Source: Ilumatobacteraceae bacterium
GTDB taxonomy: Bacteria > Actinomycetota > Acidimicrobiia > Acidimicrobiales > Ilumatobacteraceae
Assembly (NCBI GenBank): GCA_033344875.1
Contig: JAWPMO010000001.1
Coordinates: forward strand, 62,001-126,000
DNA: 64,000 nucleotides
Direction: 5' to 3'
Part shown: positions 43,116-51,136 of the stretch, piece by piece
Numbering within the stretch: position 1 is the first letter of the stretch
Layout: each line of letters begins with the position of its first letter
Notes under the pieces: generated by a model
What the model saw: the letters and a program-made list of their open reading frames with translations, nothing else
What the model was told of the DNA's origin: nothing
Databases searched by the model: none
Translations under genes and position numbers: made by a program

Positions 43116-44069
43116 TCACGCTGCTGCCTCCGCGGTGCGGGCGGCCTGCTTGTCGGCGTAGGCGGTGGCGGCCTCGCGGACCCAGGCACCGCGTTCGTGG
43201 GCGCCGACGCGGGTGTCGATCCGGCTGCGGTTGCAGGGCCCGTTGCCCTTCACGACGTCCCAGAAGTGGTCCCAGTCGATCGGGCCGTGGACGTAGTGGC
43301 CGGTCGATTCGTCGAGGCGCAGCTCGGGGTCGGGGATGGTGAGGTCGAGCAGGTCGGCCTGCGGCACGGTGGCGTCGATGAACTTCTGGCGGAGTTCGTC
43401 GTTGCCGAACCGCTTGATGCCCCAGCGCATGTTCTGATCGCCGTGGACCGACTCGGCGTCGGGCGGCCCGAACATCATGATCGACGGCCACCACCACCGA
43501 TCGAGCGCGGCCTGGGCCATCTCGTGCTGGGCGGGCGTGCCGTTGGCCAGGTCGAGCATGATCTGGAAGCCCTGCCGCTGGTGGAAGCTCTCCTCCTTGC
43601 AGATCCGAACCATCGCTCGGGCGTACGGCCCGTAGGAGCATCGGCACAGCGGCACCTGGTTCATGATCGCGGCGCCGTCGACGAGCCAACCGATCGCACC
43701 GACGTCGGCCCACGTGAGTGTGGGGTAGTTGAAGATCGACGAGTACTTCTGGCGACCGGTGTGGAGCCGATCGAGCAGTTCTTCGCGAGGCGTGCCGAGC
43801 GTCTCGGCCGCGCCGTAGAGGTAGAGCCCGTGGCCGGCCTCGTCTTGCACCTTGGCGGTGAGGATCGCCTTGCGGCGCAGCGAGGGGGCTCGGGTCAGCC
43901 AGTTGCCCTCGGGCTGCATGCCGATGATCTCGGAGTGGGCGTGTTGGGCGATCTGACGGACGAGTGTCTTGCGGTACTCGTCGGGCATCCAGTCACGAGG
44001 CTCGATGCGATCGTCCGCGTCGATCAGCTCGTCGAAGCGGGCCTGGCGCGTTTCGTCGGTGGACACCAT
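43116..44069 (-). CDS. paaA: Phenylacetyl-CoA 1,2-epoxidase catalytic subunit PaaA
   Basis: A 317-aa di-iron monooxygenase. Iron ligands are carried by E-x-x-H motifs: [20 protein letters not shown] and [20 protein letters not shown]. Other blocks: [40 protein letters not shown] and [20 protein letters not shown] near the end. It epoxidises the aromatic ring of phenylacetyl-CoA. First gene of paaABCDE. The promoter region carries an inverted repeat at 44081-44122. The remaining pathway genes (paaK, paaG, paaZ, paaJ, paaF, paaH) are not in this window. Confidence 0.95.
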   Translation of the reverse strand: MVSTDETRQARFDELIDADDRIEPRDWMPDEYRKTLVRQIAQHAHSEIIGMQPEGNWLTRAPSLRRKAILTAKVQDEAGHGLYLYGAAETLGTPREELLDRLHTGRQKYSSIFNYPTLTWADVGAIGWLVDGAAIMNQVPLCRCSYGPYARAMVRICKEESFHQRQGFQIMLDLANGTPAQHEMAQAALDRWWWPSIMMFGPPDAESVHGDQNMRWGIKRFGNDELRQKFIDATVPQADLLDLTIPDPELRLDESTGHYVHGPIDWDHFWDVVKGNGPCNRSRIDTRVGAHERGAWVREAATAYADKQAARTAEAAA

Positions 44070-44080
44070 CCCGCCATCTT

Positions 44081-44122
44081 ATGACACACGAACCAGAATG
44101 TCCAGGTGTCAGCGTGTGTCAT
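44081..44122. promoter_or_regulatory. Inverted repeat upstream of paaA, candidate PaaX operator
   Basis: ATGACACACG at 44081-44090 and its exact complement CGTGTGTCAT at 44113-44122, separated by 22 bp, beginning 12 bp upstream of the paaA start codon. The spacing puts both half sites on one face of the helix. Regulator identity (PaaX, or a TetR-type PaaR) is inferred from location. Confidence 0.5.
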
Positions 44123-44191
44123 GACGGTCGGTGTCGTGACGGTGTGTGTCGTGACGGTGCGTGTCATGACGGTCGGTGTCGTGGCGGTCCC
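44117..44191. repeat. 15-bp tandem repeat x5 between paaA and matB
   Basis: Five consecutive units of TGTC[A/G]TG[A/G]CGGT plus three variable bases, starting at 44117, 44132, 44147, 44162 and 44177. Two units carry the 8-bp palindrome GTCATGAC. The repeat overlaps the right arm of the paaA inverted repeat and ends 100 bp before the matB start. It is open in the matB frame, but the repetitive peptide (VMTVGVVTV) is not a sensible N-terminus. Confidence 0.85.
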
Positions 44192-44291
44192 GGTGCGGCG
44201 GGGAGTGTCGGGTTCCCAGCAGAGGAGCGGAGTGGTGGCCAGGGAGGAGCGGAGTGGTGGCCAGGGCGGAGCGGCGTGCCAACATTCGACG

Positions 44292-45692
44292 ATGTCCTTG
44301 TTGCCGACCCTCGACGGCCGCCACGGCGATCATGTCGACGCCGTCGTCGTCGACGGTCACACGATGTCGTGGGAGACGCTCGCCGCGTGCGCCGATCGAC
44401 TCGCGTCGACGATCGCCGGTGCGCCCGCCGTCGCCGTCCCCGGCACCGCGACCGCAGAGACGGTGATCGCCGTCGTCGCCGGGTTGCGAGCCGGGGTGCC
44501 CGTCGTGCCGATCCCGGCCGACGCCGGGCCGATGGAGCGTGACCACATCCTCCGTGACTCGGGTGCCGCACTGGTGCTCGGCGATCCGGGATGGCCCGAG
44601 GTCGAACTCCCGGTCGTCCCGGTCGACCGTACGGCGCCCGCCCGGTCGGGCGAAGGACCGCCCGCGTCCGACGACGGTGCCGAACCGGCGTTGATCATGT
44701 ACACGTCGGGCACGACCGGGTTGCCGAAGGGTGTCGTCATCCCGCGTTCGGCCGTCGCCGCCGGGCTCGACGGACTCGCCGACGCCTGGGGGTGGACCCC
44801 CGACGACACCCTCGTGCACGGCCTGCCGCTGTTCCACGTCCACGGGCTGGTCCTCGGCGTGCTCGGAGCGCTCCGGGTCGGTTCGAAGTTGTGCCACACC
44901 GGTCGTCCGACCGCCGACCGCTACGCCGCTGCGTCGGGGACGATGTACTTCGGCGTGCCGACCGTCTGGTCCAGATTGGTCGCCGAACCGGAGCACGCGA
45001 GGGCGTTGGCCTCGGCGCGGCTGCTCGTGTCGGGAAGCGCCGCGCTCCCGGTGCCGGTGTTCGAACAGCTGCGCTCGCTGACCGGTCAGGTACCCGTCGA
45101 GCGATACGGCATGACCGAGACGCTGATCACGCTGAGCACGCGGGCCGACGGCGAACGGCGGCCCGGCCACGTCGGCGTCCCGATCGCCGGTGTCGAGACC
45201 CGACTCCGCGACGATGCCGGAGCACCCGTCGACCACGACGGCGTGACGATCGGTGGGTTGCAGGTGCGCGGGGCGACCCTGTTCGACGGCTACCTGGGGC
45301 TCCCGGAGAAGACGGCCGAGGCGATGACCGACGACGGCTGGTTCGTCACCGGTGACGCCGTCACGATCGGTGACGACGGTTTCCACCGGATCGTGGGTCG
45401 GGCCTCGATCGACATCATCAAGACCGGCGGCTACAAGGTCGGCGCGGGCGAAGTCGAGTCGGCGCTCCTGTCACACCCGGCCGTCAGCGAGGCCGCCGTG
45501 ATCGGGGTGCCCGACGACGATCTCGGGGAGCGGATCGTCGCGGTGGTGGTCGGCGACGACGTCGACGAAGCGGCGCTGATCGACCACGTCGCAGCGCTGC
45601 TGTCGGTCCACAAGCGGCCGCGGGAGATCCGGCGGGTGTCGCTCCTGCCCCGCAATGCGATGGGCAAGGTGCAGAAGCAGCAGCTTCGCTAG
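44292..45692 (+). CDS. matB: MatB-like malonyl-CoA synthetase
   Basis: A 466-aa AMP-forming acyl-CoA synthetase. Start ATG 44292 (MSLLPTLDGRHGDHVDAVVV). Motifs: P-loop IMYTSGTTGLPKGVVIP, LPLFHVHGLVLGVLGALRVG, LVSGSAALPVPVFEQL, VERYGMTETLITLSTRADGE, GWFVTGDAVTIGDDG, GRASIDIIKTGGYKVGAGEV and final PRNAMGKVQKQQLR. Similarity in length and blocks to Streptomyces MatB is strong along the whole protein, so malonate or methylmalonate is the likely substrate, giving malonyl-CoA in the cytoplasm. Divergent from the paa operon; the paired decarboxylase MatA is not nearby. Confidence 0.85.
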   Translation: MSLLPTLDGRHGDHVDAVVVDGHTMSWETLAACADRLASTIAGAPAVAVPGTATAETVIAVVAGLRAGVPVVPIPADAGPMERDHILRDSGAALVLGDPGWPEVELPVVPVDRTAPARSGEGPPASDDGAEPALIMYTSGTTGLPKGVVIPRSAVAAGLDGLADAWGWTPDDTLVHGLPLFHVHGLVLGVLGALRVGSKLCHTGRPTADRYAAASGTMYFGVPTVWSRLVAEPEHARALASARLLVSGSAALPVPVFEQLRSLTGQVPVERYGMTETLITLSTRADGERRPGHVGVPIAGVETRLRDDAGAPVDHDGVTIGGLQVRGATLFDGYLGLPEKTAEAMTDDGWFVTGDAVTIGDDGFHRIVGRASIDIIKTGGYKVGAGEVESALLSHPAVSEAAVIGVPDDDLGERIVAVVVGDDVDEAALIDHVAALLSVHKRPREIRRVSLLPRNAMGKVQKQQLR

Positions 45693-46580
45693 CTAGCGCA
45701 GGCGTTTCGACAGGTCGTTCAGGCGGCGCTTCTCGTCGCTCGTGAGCGAATCGAGGCCGCCGGCGGAGATCTTGTCGAGGAGGACGTCGAGTTCGGCCTG
45801 AGCGGCCGCGGCGTCGGGCGACGGCCGGGGCGGGGTCGGCGCGGTCCACGGCCCCTCGACCACCGTCTGCTTCGACCGGGCCTTGGTCGCGGTTCCGCCG
45901 GAGCGACGGCGTTTGGGCGTCGACGATCGGCCGGCGCCCGCTCCGGGCATCGGCAGTTTCGGGATCCACGGCAACTGCGTCGCCAGCCCGAAGCTGCGGG
46001 CCGCCAGACCGGCGGTGGCGAGCAGGACCAGGAGGAACACGAGGCCGGCACCGTTGCGGTTGCCCGCCAGCTGCAGGATCTGGAGACCCACGATGACGGC
46101 GCCGATCACCCAGCCGGGAATGTTGAAGAAGAACCGTGCCGTTGGGTGTTCGGCGATGAACACGATGAAGACGCCGAGCTCGAGGTAGTCGATGCCGGCG
46201 ACGTTGAGATCGAGCACGGTGGCGAACACGGCCGGGACGATCGTCAGGATGCCGAGGAACCATGCGAAGCGGTTGCGTCCGAGCAGGCCTTCGAGTTCGC
46301 GTCCGAAGTACCAGAAGATCGCGATCGTGATCACGGTCCAGAAGTCGGGGCGGTTCGCGAACGGCCAGGTCACGAGCCGCCAGATCTGTCCGCCCCGAAC
46401 GTCGGAGGCGTCGAGGAAGAGGGGCTCGATCGAGCTCGGGCTGACCGCCCAGACGAACATCGACAGCACACATGCGCCGGCGACGAGCACCGCCGTGCCG
46501 ACGTCGACGTCGCCCACCTTGAACCACGGGGTGCCGCCGTACCTGCTCTCGGGCGACGAATAGGAGAAACGACCAGCCAT
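45693..46580 (-). CDS. Rhomboid-fold membrane protein, apparently inactive
   Basis: A 295-aa protein, six membrane helices in the first 200 residues, then a Lys/Arg-rich linker and a C-terminal helical segment (AAAQAELDVLLDKISAGGLD, then LTSDEKRRLNDLSKRLR) like that of actinobacterial DUF6576-type proteins. The rhomboid pattern GGQIWRLVTWPFANRPDFWT and FGRELEGLLGRNRFAWFLGI is clear. However, the catalytic G-x-S-G motif is replaced by ELGVFIVFIAEHP and no catalytic His is evident, so it is a pseudoprotease or Derlin-like protein. Converges with matB (adjacent stop codons). Confidence 0.75.
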   Translation of the reverse strand: MAGRFSYSSPESRYGGTPWFKVGDVDVGTAVLVAGACVLSMFVWAVSPSSIEPLFLDASDVRGGQIWRLVTWPFANRPDFWTVITIAIFWYFGRELEGLLGRNRFAWFLGILTIVPAVFATVLDLNVAGIDYLELGVFIVFIAEHPTARFFFNIPGWVIGAVIVGLQILQLAGNRNGAGLVFLLVLLATAGLAARSFGLATQLPWIPKLPMPGAGAGRSSTPKRRRSGGTATKARSKQTVVEGPWTAPTPPRPSPDAAAAQAELDVLLDKISAGGLDSLTSDEKRRLNDLSKRLR

Positions 46581-46682
46581 CGGCCATCACCGTAGCCCGG
46601 CCGATGTCGGATGTGACCGCTCCCCGGCTCCGGTTCCGGTCCGCCGGTCGATCGTCGCCGTCGGATCCCTAACCTGACCGTC

Positions 46683-48545
46683 GTGATCAAGCGTCCACCC
46701 GCCGGCACGATCCCCGAAGCACCGGGCTCGTATCAGTTCAAGGACGCGCGCGGTCGGGTGATCTACGTCGGCAAGGCATCGAACCTGCGTCAACGGCTCT
46801 CGAACTACTTCCAGTCGCCCCGCAACCTCCACCCGCGCACCCGGCAGATGGTCGAGACCGCCGAGTCGGTCGAGTGGACGATCGTGCGCAACGAGGTCGA
46901 GGCGCTGATGCTCGAGTACTCGTTGATCAAGCAGCACGACCCTCGATTCAACGTTCGACTCCGCGACGACAAGTCGTACCCGTTCCTGGCGGTCACGGTC
47001 GACGAGCAGTGGCCGCGGGCGATGGTGATGCGAGGACGCAAGCGCAAGGGCGTCCGGTACTTCGGTCCGTACGCGCACGCCTATGCGATCCGCGACACGC
47101 TCGACCTCCTGCTGCGGAGCTTCCCGATCCGCACGTGCAGCGATTCGAAGTTCAAGTCGCACGAGCGACTCGGCAAACCCTGTCTCCTGTTCCACATCGA
47201 GAAGTGCGCCGGTCCGTGCGTCGACGAGATCGAGGAGATGCCGTACCGCGAACTCGTGCGTGAGCTGTGCGATTTCCTGGCGGGCGACACCGACGACATC
47301 ATCGATCGTCTCGACGCCGAGATGCGCAACGCCGCGACCGACCTCGAGTTCGAGAAGGCTGCCCGGCTGCGCGACCGACTGGCTGCGGTCCGCAAGGCGG
47401 TCGCGAAGCAGCAGATGGTCGCCGAGAAGAACGAGGACATCGACGTGATCGGCATCGCCGACGACGAACTCGAAGCGTCGGTGCAGATGTTCTTCGTGCG
47501 GCGCGGTCGGGTGGTCGGGCGGAAAGGCTTCGTGCTCGACAAGGTCGAGGAACTGACCCCCGGCAAGTTGATCGATCGCATTCTCGAAGCGGTGTACGGC
47601 GAGGAGCCGGTCACCGGATACCCCAAGCAAGTGCTGGTGCCGTACCCGCCTGACGACGCGGACACCTACGAGGAGTGGCTCACGCACATGCGCGAGTCGA
47701 AGGTGCAGATTCGCGTGCCGCAGCGCGGTGACAAGCGGTCGTTGCTCGAAACCGTCGAGCGCAATGCCAAAGAGGAATTCACCCGGCATCGGATGAAGCG
47801 GGCCTCCGACCACAACACCCGCTCGCGGGCACTGACCGATCTCCAGGAGGTGCTGGACCTCCCCGAGGCGCCGTTGCGGATCGAGTGCTACGACATGGCG
47901 CATCTACAGGGCACCGACTACGTCGGGTCGATGGTGGTGCTCGAGGACGGTCTGCCCGCCAAGCGCGAGTACCGGCGTTTCAAGGTCAACATCGACGGCA
48001 ACGACGACTACGCCGCGATGGAGGAGGTGCTCACCCGTCGGCTGCAGGCGTACATCCACGAGCGCGACCAACCGGCGCACGAGCGCGGCGAGAAGCCCGG
48101 CAAGTTCGCCTACCCGCCCCAGCTGCTCGTCGTCGACGGCGGCAAGGGCCAGCTCGGGGTCGCGAAGCGGGTCGTCGATCAACTCGGCCTCACCGACGAG
48201 ATCCCGGTCGCGGGCCTGGCCAAGCAGTTCGAACAGGTCTTCGTGCCCGGACGTTCGGCGCCGGTCGAGATCCCGCGGGGGAGCGAGGCGCTGTTCATGC
48301 TCCAGCGGATCCGCGACGAGGCGCACCGGTTCGCCAACACGTTCCACCGAGAGCGGAGGTCGAAGCGGATGACCGCCAGCTCGCTCGACGGGATCCCCGG
48401 CCTCGGCGAGGTCAGGAAGAAGAAGCTCGTGGCGGCGATGGGTGGCGTCAACAAGGTGAAGCAGGCGGAGCTCGCCGACCTGCAGGCGCTCAGCTTCCTC
48501 CCCGATGCCGTCGCCGAGGCGGTCTACGACAAGTTTCACCCCTGA
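46683..48545 (+). CDS. uvrC: Excinuclease ABC subunit C
   Basis: A 620-aa UvrC, GTG start (VIKRPPAGTIPEAPGSYQFK). GIY-YIG nuclease domain (GRVIYVGKASNLRQRLSNYF), FNVRLRDDKSYPFLAVTVDE, four-cysteine region (RTCSDSKFKSHERLGKPCLLFHIEKCAGPCV is partial in pieces), UVR motif (LEFEKAARLRDRLAAVRKAV), the RNase-H-like endonuclease with IECYDMAHLQGTDYVGSMVV and LLVVDGGKGQLGVAKRVVDQ, and a C-terminal helix-hairpin-helix (SSLDGIPGLGEVRKKKLVAA). It makes both incisions in nucleotide excision repair. In most actinobacteria rapZ follows directly; here about 5.8 kb intervene. Confidence 0.96.
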   Translation: MIKRPPAGTIPEAPGSYQFKDARGRVIYVGKASNLRQRLSNYFQSPRNLHPRTRQMVETAESVEWTIVRNEVEALMLEYSLIKQHDPRFNVRLRDDKSYPFLAVTVDEQWPRAMVMRGRKRKGVRYFGPYAHAYAIRDTLDLLLRSFPIRTCSDSKFKSHERLGKPCLLFHIEKCAGPCVDEIEEMPYRELVRELCDFLAGDTDDIIDRLDAEMRNAATDLEFEKAARLRDRLAAVRKAVAKQQMVAEKNEDIDVIGIADDELEASVQMFFVRRGRVVGRKGFVLDKVEELTPGKLIDRILEAVYGEEPVTGYPKQVLVPYPPDDADTYEEWLTHMRESKVQIRVPQRGDKRSLLETVERNAKEEFTRHRMKRASDHNTRSRALTDLQEVLDLPEAPLRIECYDMAHLQGTDYVGSMVVLEDGLPAKREYRRFKVNIDGNDDYAAMEEVLTRRLQAYIHERDQPAHERGEKPGKFAYPPQLLVVDGGKGQLGVAKRVVDQLGLTDEIPVAGLAKQFEQVFVPGRSAPVEIPRGSEALFMLQRIRDEAHRFANTFHRERRSKRMTASSLDGIPGLGEVRKKKLVAAMGGVNKVKQAELADLQALSFLPDAVAEAVYDKFHP

Positions 48546-48602
48546 CGGGTCAGCCGCCGGAGACTTCCCGCCGGTGAGCGGGTGGTCGGGATGTGCTCGA
48601 TG

Positions 48603-49514
48603 TCAGCTGAGCTGCGCGACGACCTCGTCGTCGAAACGTTGGAACGCCTCACGGCGTGGGCCGGGATCGTCGCCGAGATTGAAGTCGGGCATGATGAACT
48701 CGTCGAAACCGAGTTCGGTGTACTCGCCGATGATCTCGACGAGACGGTCGGGGGTGCCGGCGATCGATCGGGGGCCCATCGGCCCGGCGAGGATCTTCTC
48801 GGCCTGCGCATCGTCGTCGGTGACGAACACGAGCGCCTGCACCGATGTCCACATCGTGGCCGGATCGCGATCGACCGACTCGCATGCGGCGTCGAACTTG
48901 GCGCGGGCGCCGGCGGCCATCGCCGGCCCACCCCACGTGTTCCATTCGTCGGCGTGGCGAGCGGTGATCCTCAACATGCGCGGGCTGCCGGTGCCGACCA
49001 GGATCGGCAGCGTCGACTGGATCGGCGCCGGGTCGCACGGCGCGTCGGTGATCGTGTAGACGTCCCCGTCGAACGTGGTTCGGTCGTCGGCCAACAGCGA
49101 ACGCATGATCTGGATGGCCTCGTCGAATCGGTCGACGCGCTGCTTGGGTGGTTCGAGCTCGATGCCGTAGGCCCGGTGCTCGTTGATCTGCCACCCGGCG
49201 CCGATGCCGAGCACCATCCGGCCGTTCGAGATGTGGTCGATCGTCGCCGCACGGTTGGCCAGCACGGCGGGGTGGTGGACCGAGGTGGGTGCCACGAGCG
49301 AGCCGATGCGCACCCGTTCGGTCACCGCTGCGATCGCCGGGAGCATGCCCCAGCACTCGTGCGAGTCGCCGGGGGTGAACGATTCGTCGCCGGTGTTCGG
49401 CATGTAGTGGTCCGCGTACCAGACGCCGTGCCAACCGGCACCTTCGGCCCATCGGGCGGTGTCGAACACCTCGCTCGGCGATTGGGACATGTTCGGCCAG
49501 GCAGAGAACTTCAT
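48603..49514 (-). CDS. LLM-class F420-dependent oxidoreductase
   Basis: A 303-aa luciferase-like protein, start ATG 49514 (MKFSAWPNMSQSPSEVFDTA). Blocks: WHGVWYADHYMPNTGDESFT, VRIGSLVAPTSVHHPAVLAN, NGRMVLGIGAGWQINEHRAY, ILVGTGSPRMLRITARHADE and GPMGPRSIAGTPDRLVEIIG. A second paralogue (the first is at 6362-7381); both probably reduce or oxidise with F420. It is divergent from the methyltransferase gene with only 24 bp between start codons. Confidence 0.85.
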   Translation of the reverse strand: MKFSAWPNMSQSPSEVFDTARWAEGAGWHGVWYADHYMPNTGDESFTPGDSHECWGMLPAIAAVTERVRIGSLVAPTSVHHPAVLANRAATIDHISNGRMVLGIGAGWQINEHRAYGIELEPPKQRVDRFDEAIQIMRSLLADDRTTFDGDVYTITDAPCDPAPIQSTLPILVGTGSPRMLRITARHADEWNTWGGPAMAAGARAKFDAACESVDRDPATMWTSVQALVFVTDDDAQAEKILAGPMGPRSIAGTPDRLVEIIGEYTELGFDEFIMPDFNLGDDPGPRREAFQRFDDEVVAQLS

Positions 49515-49538
49515 ACGGGCAACGTAACCTCCTCGACT

Positions 49539-50288
49539 GTGACGAGCGAGTTGGATCGAGATCCGTCCCGAGACCTGTGGGAGGACCACGCCGGATGGTG
49601 GATCGACGGATTCACCGACGGGGCCGACCCCGAATACGAGGAGCAGATCCTCCCGCTCGCTGCTGCCGAGCTCGGTGATGCGCACACGATCCTCGACATC
49701 GGCTGCGGCGACGGGCAGATCGCACGCATGATGGCCACGGTCGGCGCTCGAGTCGTCGGGATCGACCCGACGTGGAACCAGATCCGGGTGGCGCACGAGC
49801 GCGGGGGAGGGCCGGCGTACCTCCGCACCACCGCCGACGAGTTGCCCTTCGCTGACGCCAGTTTCGACGCTGCGGTCGCGTGCCTGGTGTTCGAACACAT
49901 CGACGCGGTCGACGCAGCGATCGCGGAGGTCGCCCGGGTCGTCAAACCCGGCGGCCGGTTCTGCTTCTTCCTCAATCATCCGCTGTTGCAGACCCCGGGG
50001 AGCGGGTGGATCGACGACCACATGATCGACCCGCCCGAGCAGTACTGGCGGATCGGCCCGTACCTCGTGGAGAGCGAGTCGATCGAACAGGTCGAACTCG
50101 GCGTCTACATCCGATTCATCCACCGTCCGCTGTCGCGCTACCTGAACACGTTGATCGAGCACGGCCTCGTGCTGGAGCGGATGGTCGAACCGGCGCCGCC
50201 GCCCGGATTCCTCGACCGCGCACCCGAGTATCGAGACGCCGCCACCGTCCCACGTCTGCTGTACCTCCGCCTTCGCCGCACCGCGTAG
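49539..50288 (+). CDS. SAM-dependent methyltransferase (class I)
   Basis: A 249-aa methyltransferase, GTG start (VTSELDRDPSRDLWEDHAGW). SAM-binding motif I ILDIGCGDGQIARMMATVGA, the acidic end of strand 2 in VVGIDPTWNQIRVA, motif with ADELPFADASFDAAVACLVF and motif post-II VVKPGGRFCFFLNHPL. The C-terminal half (IRFIHRPLSRYLNTLIEHGL) is as in UbiE/Methyltransf_11 proteins acting on small molecules. Substrate unknown. No clear ribosome site, and only 24 bp separate it from the divergent gene, so it may be leaderless. Confidence 0.85.
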   Translation: MTSELDRDPSRDLWEDHAGWWIDGFTDGADPEYEEQILPLAAAELGDAHTILDIGCGDGQIARMMATVGARVVGIDPTWNQIRVAHERGGGPAYLRTTADELPFADASFDAAVACLVFEHIDAVDAAIAEVARVVKPGGRFCFFLNHPLLQTPGSGWIDDHMIDPPEQYWRIGPYLVESESIEQVELGVYIRFIHRPLSRYLNTLIEHGLVLERMVEPAPPPGFLDRAPEYRDAATVPRLLYLRLRRTA

Positions 50289-50349
50289 GAGTGAGCGTCG
50301 GTCCTGATCGTGCGAGCCCGATCGAGATGGGTTCGATAGGTTCGCTCCG

Positions 50350-50937
50350 ATGAACGGCGGGTCCGGCGACGGCGATCTCGATGTGGACCTCGACGTCGCG
50401 CTCGGGCGCGAGATCAGGGCGAGACGATCCCAGGCCGGCCTGTCGCTGCGCGAGCTCGCCAAGCTGGCCGACCTGTCGCCGTCCTTCATCAGCCAACTCG
50501 AGCGCGGGCTGGCGCGGCCGCGGATCTCCTCGCTGCATCGCGTTGCCCGAACGCTGGGAACGACGGCGCAGGCGCTGTTGTCGAGCGGCGAGGCACGCAG
50601 CTATTCGCTCGTGCGGCGCCGGTCTGGTGACCGTGTCGTGGGGCTCAACGAGGAGTTGTCCGACAACGTGCGTCCCCTGGTCCGCGGCGACCGTCCGCTC
50701 ACCGGTATCGAGTTCCGCGGTCTCGCGGACGAGATGGGTGAGTACTACGAGCACCCCGGGGAGGAGTTGTTCCTGGTCGTGACCGGCACGGTCGAGGTCG
50801 ACCTCGACGGCGACCTGCTGGTACTCGAGTCCGGCGATTGTCTCTCGTACGACGGGCGTCTGCCGCACCGCAGCCGCTCGGTCGGTGACGAGTCGGCGCT
50901 GGTGTACCTGATCACGGCACGTGACGAATCGCGTTGA
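50350..50937 (+). CDS. XRE-family regulator with C-terminal cupin domain
   Basis: A 195-aa regulator. HTH_XRE (ALGREIRARRSQAGLSLREL, AKLADLSPSFISQLERGLAR, PRISSLHRVARTLGT) followed by a cupin sensor (MGEYYEHPGEELFLVVTGTV, EVDLDGDLLVLESGDCLSYD, GRLPHRSRSVGDESALVYL). These regulators sense small metabolites and commonly control adjacent transport and catabolic genes. Two near-identical palindromes (TGTTC-N9-GAACA) lie downstream in front of the binding-lipoprotein gene, which is therefore the likely target. Confidence 0.88.
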   Translation: MNGGSGDGDLDVDLDVALGREIRARRSQAGLSLRELAKLADLSPSFISQLERGLARPRISSLHRVARTLGTTAQALLSSGEARSYSLVRRRSGDRVVGLNEELSDNVRPLVRGDRPLTGIEFRGLADEMGEYYEHPGEELFLVVTGTVEVDLDGDLLVLESGDCLSYDGRLPHRSRSVGDESALVYLITARDESR

Positions 50938-50955
50938 CCAACGGTGTGTCGCCAC

Positions 50956-50974
50956 TGTTCGTTCTGGGTGAACA
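50956..50974. promoter_or_regulatory. Operator site 1, TGTTC-N9-GAACA
   Basis: TGTTC-GTTCTGGGT-GAACA, the same arms and spacing as site 2 about 120 bp downstream. It lies just after the XRE-cupin stop codon and before the lipoprotein gene. Confidence 0.6.
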
Positions 50975-51078
50975 CGTCGAGGCGGTCGCGCCGAGCGGTC
51001 GTTCATCCTGCGGACGGATATCAGGGAGATCCACGGCGTTCACATTCCGGAAACCTGCGGCTCGTCGACCATGGCTAG

Positions 51079-51097
51079 TGTTCACCCAGGATGAACA
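51079..51097. promoter_or_regulatory. Operator site 2, TGTTC-N9-GAACA
   Basis: TGTTC-ACCCAGGAT-GAACA, with one further symmetric base pair outside (G...C). It ends 39 bp upstream of the lipoprotein start codon, over or near its promoter. The central part is partly the reverse complement of that of site 1. Confidence 0.65.
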
Positions 51098-51136
51098 CTC
51101 GGGCCAAGAGGCTCGGCCGAGACCAAGGGATGGAAC

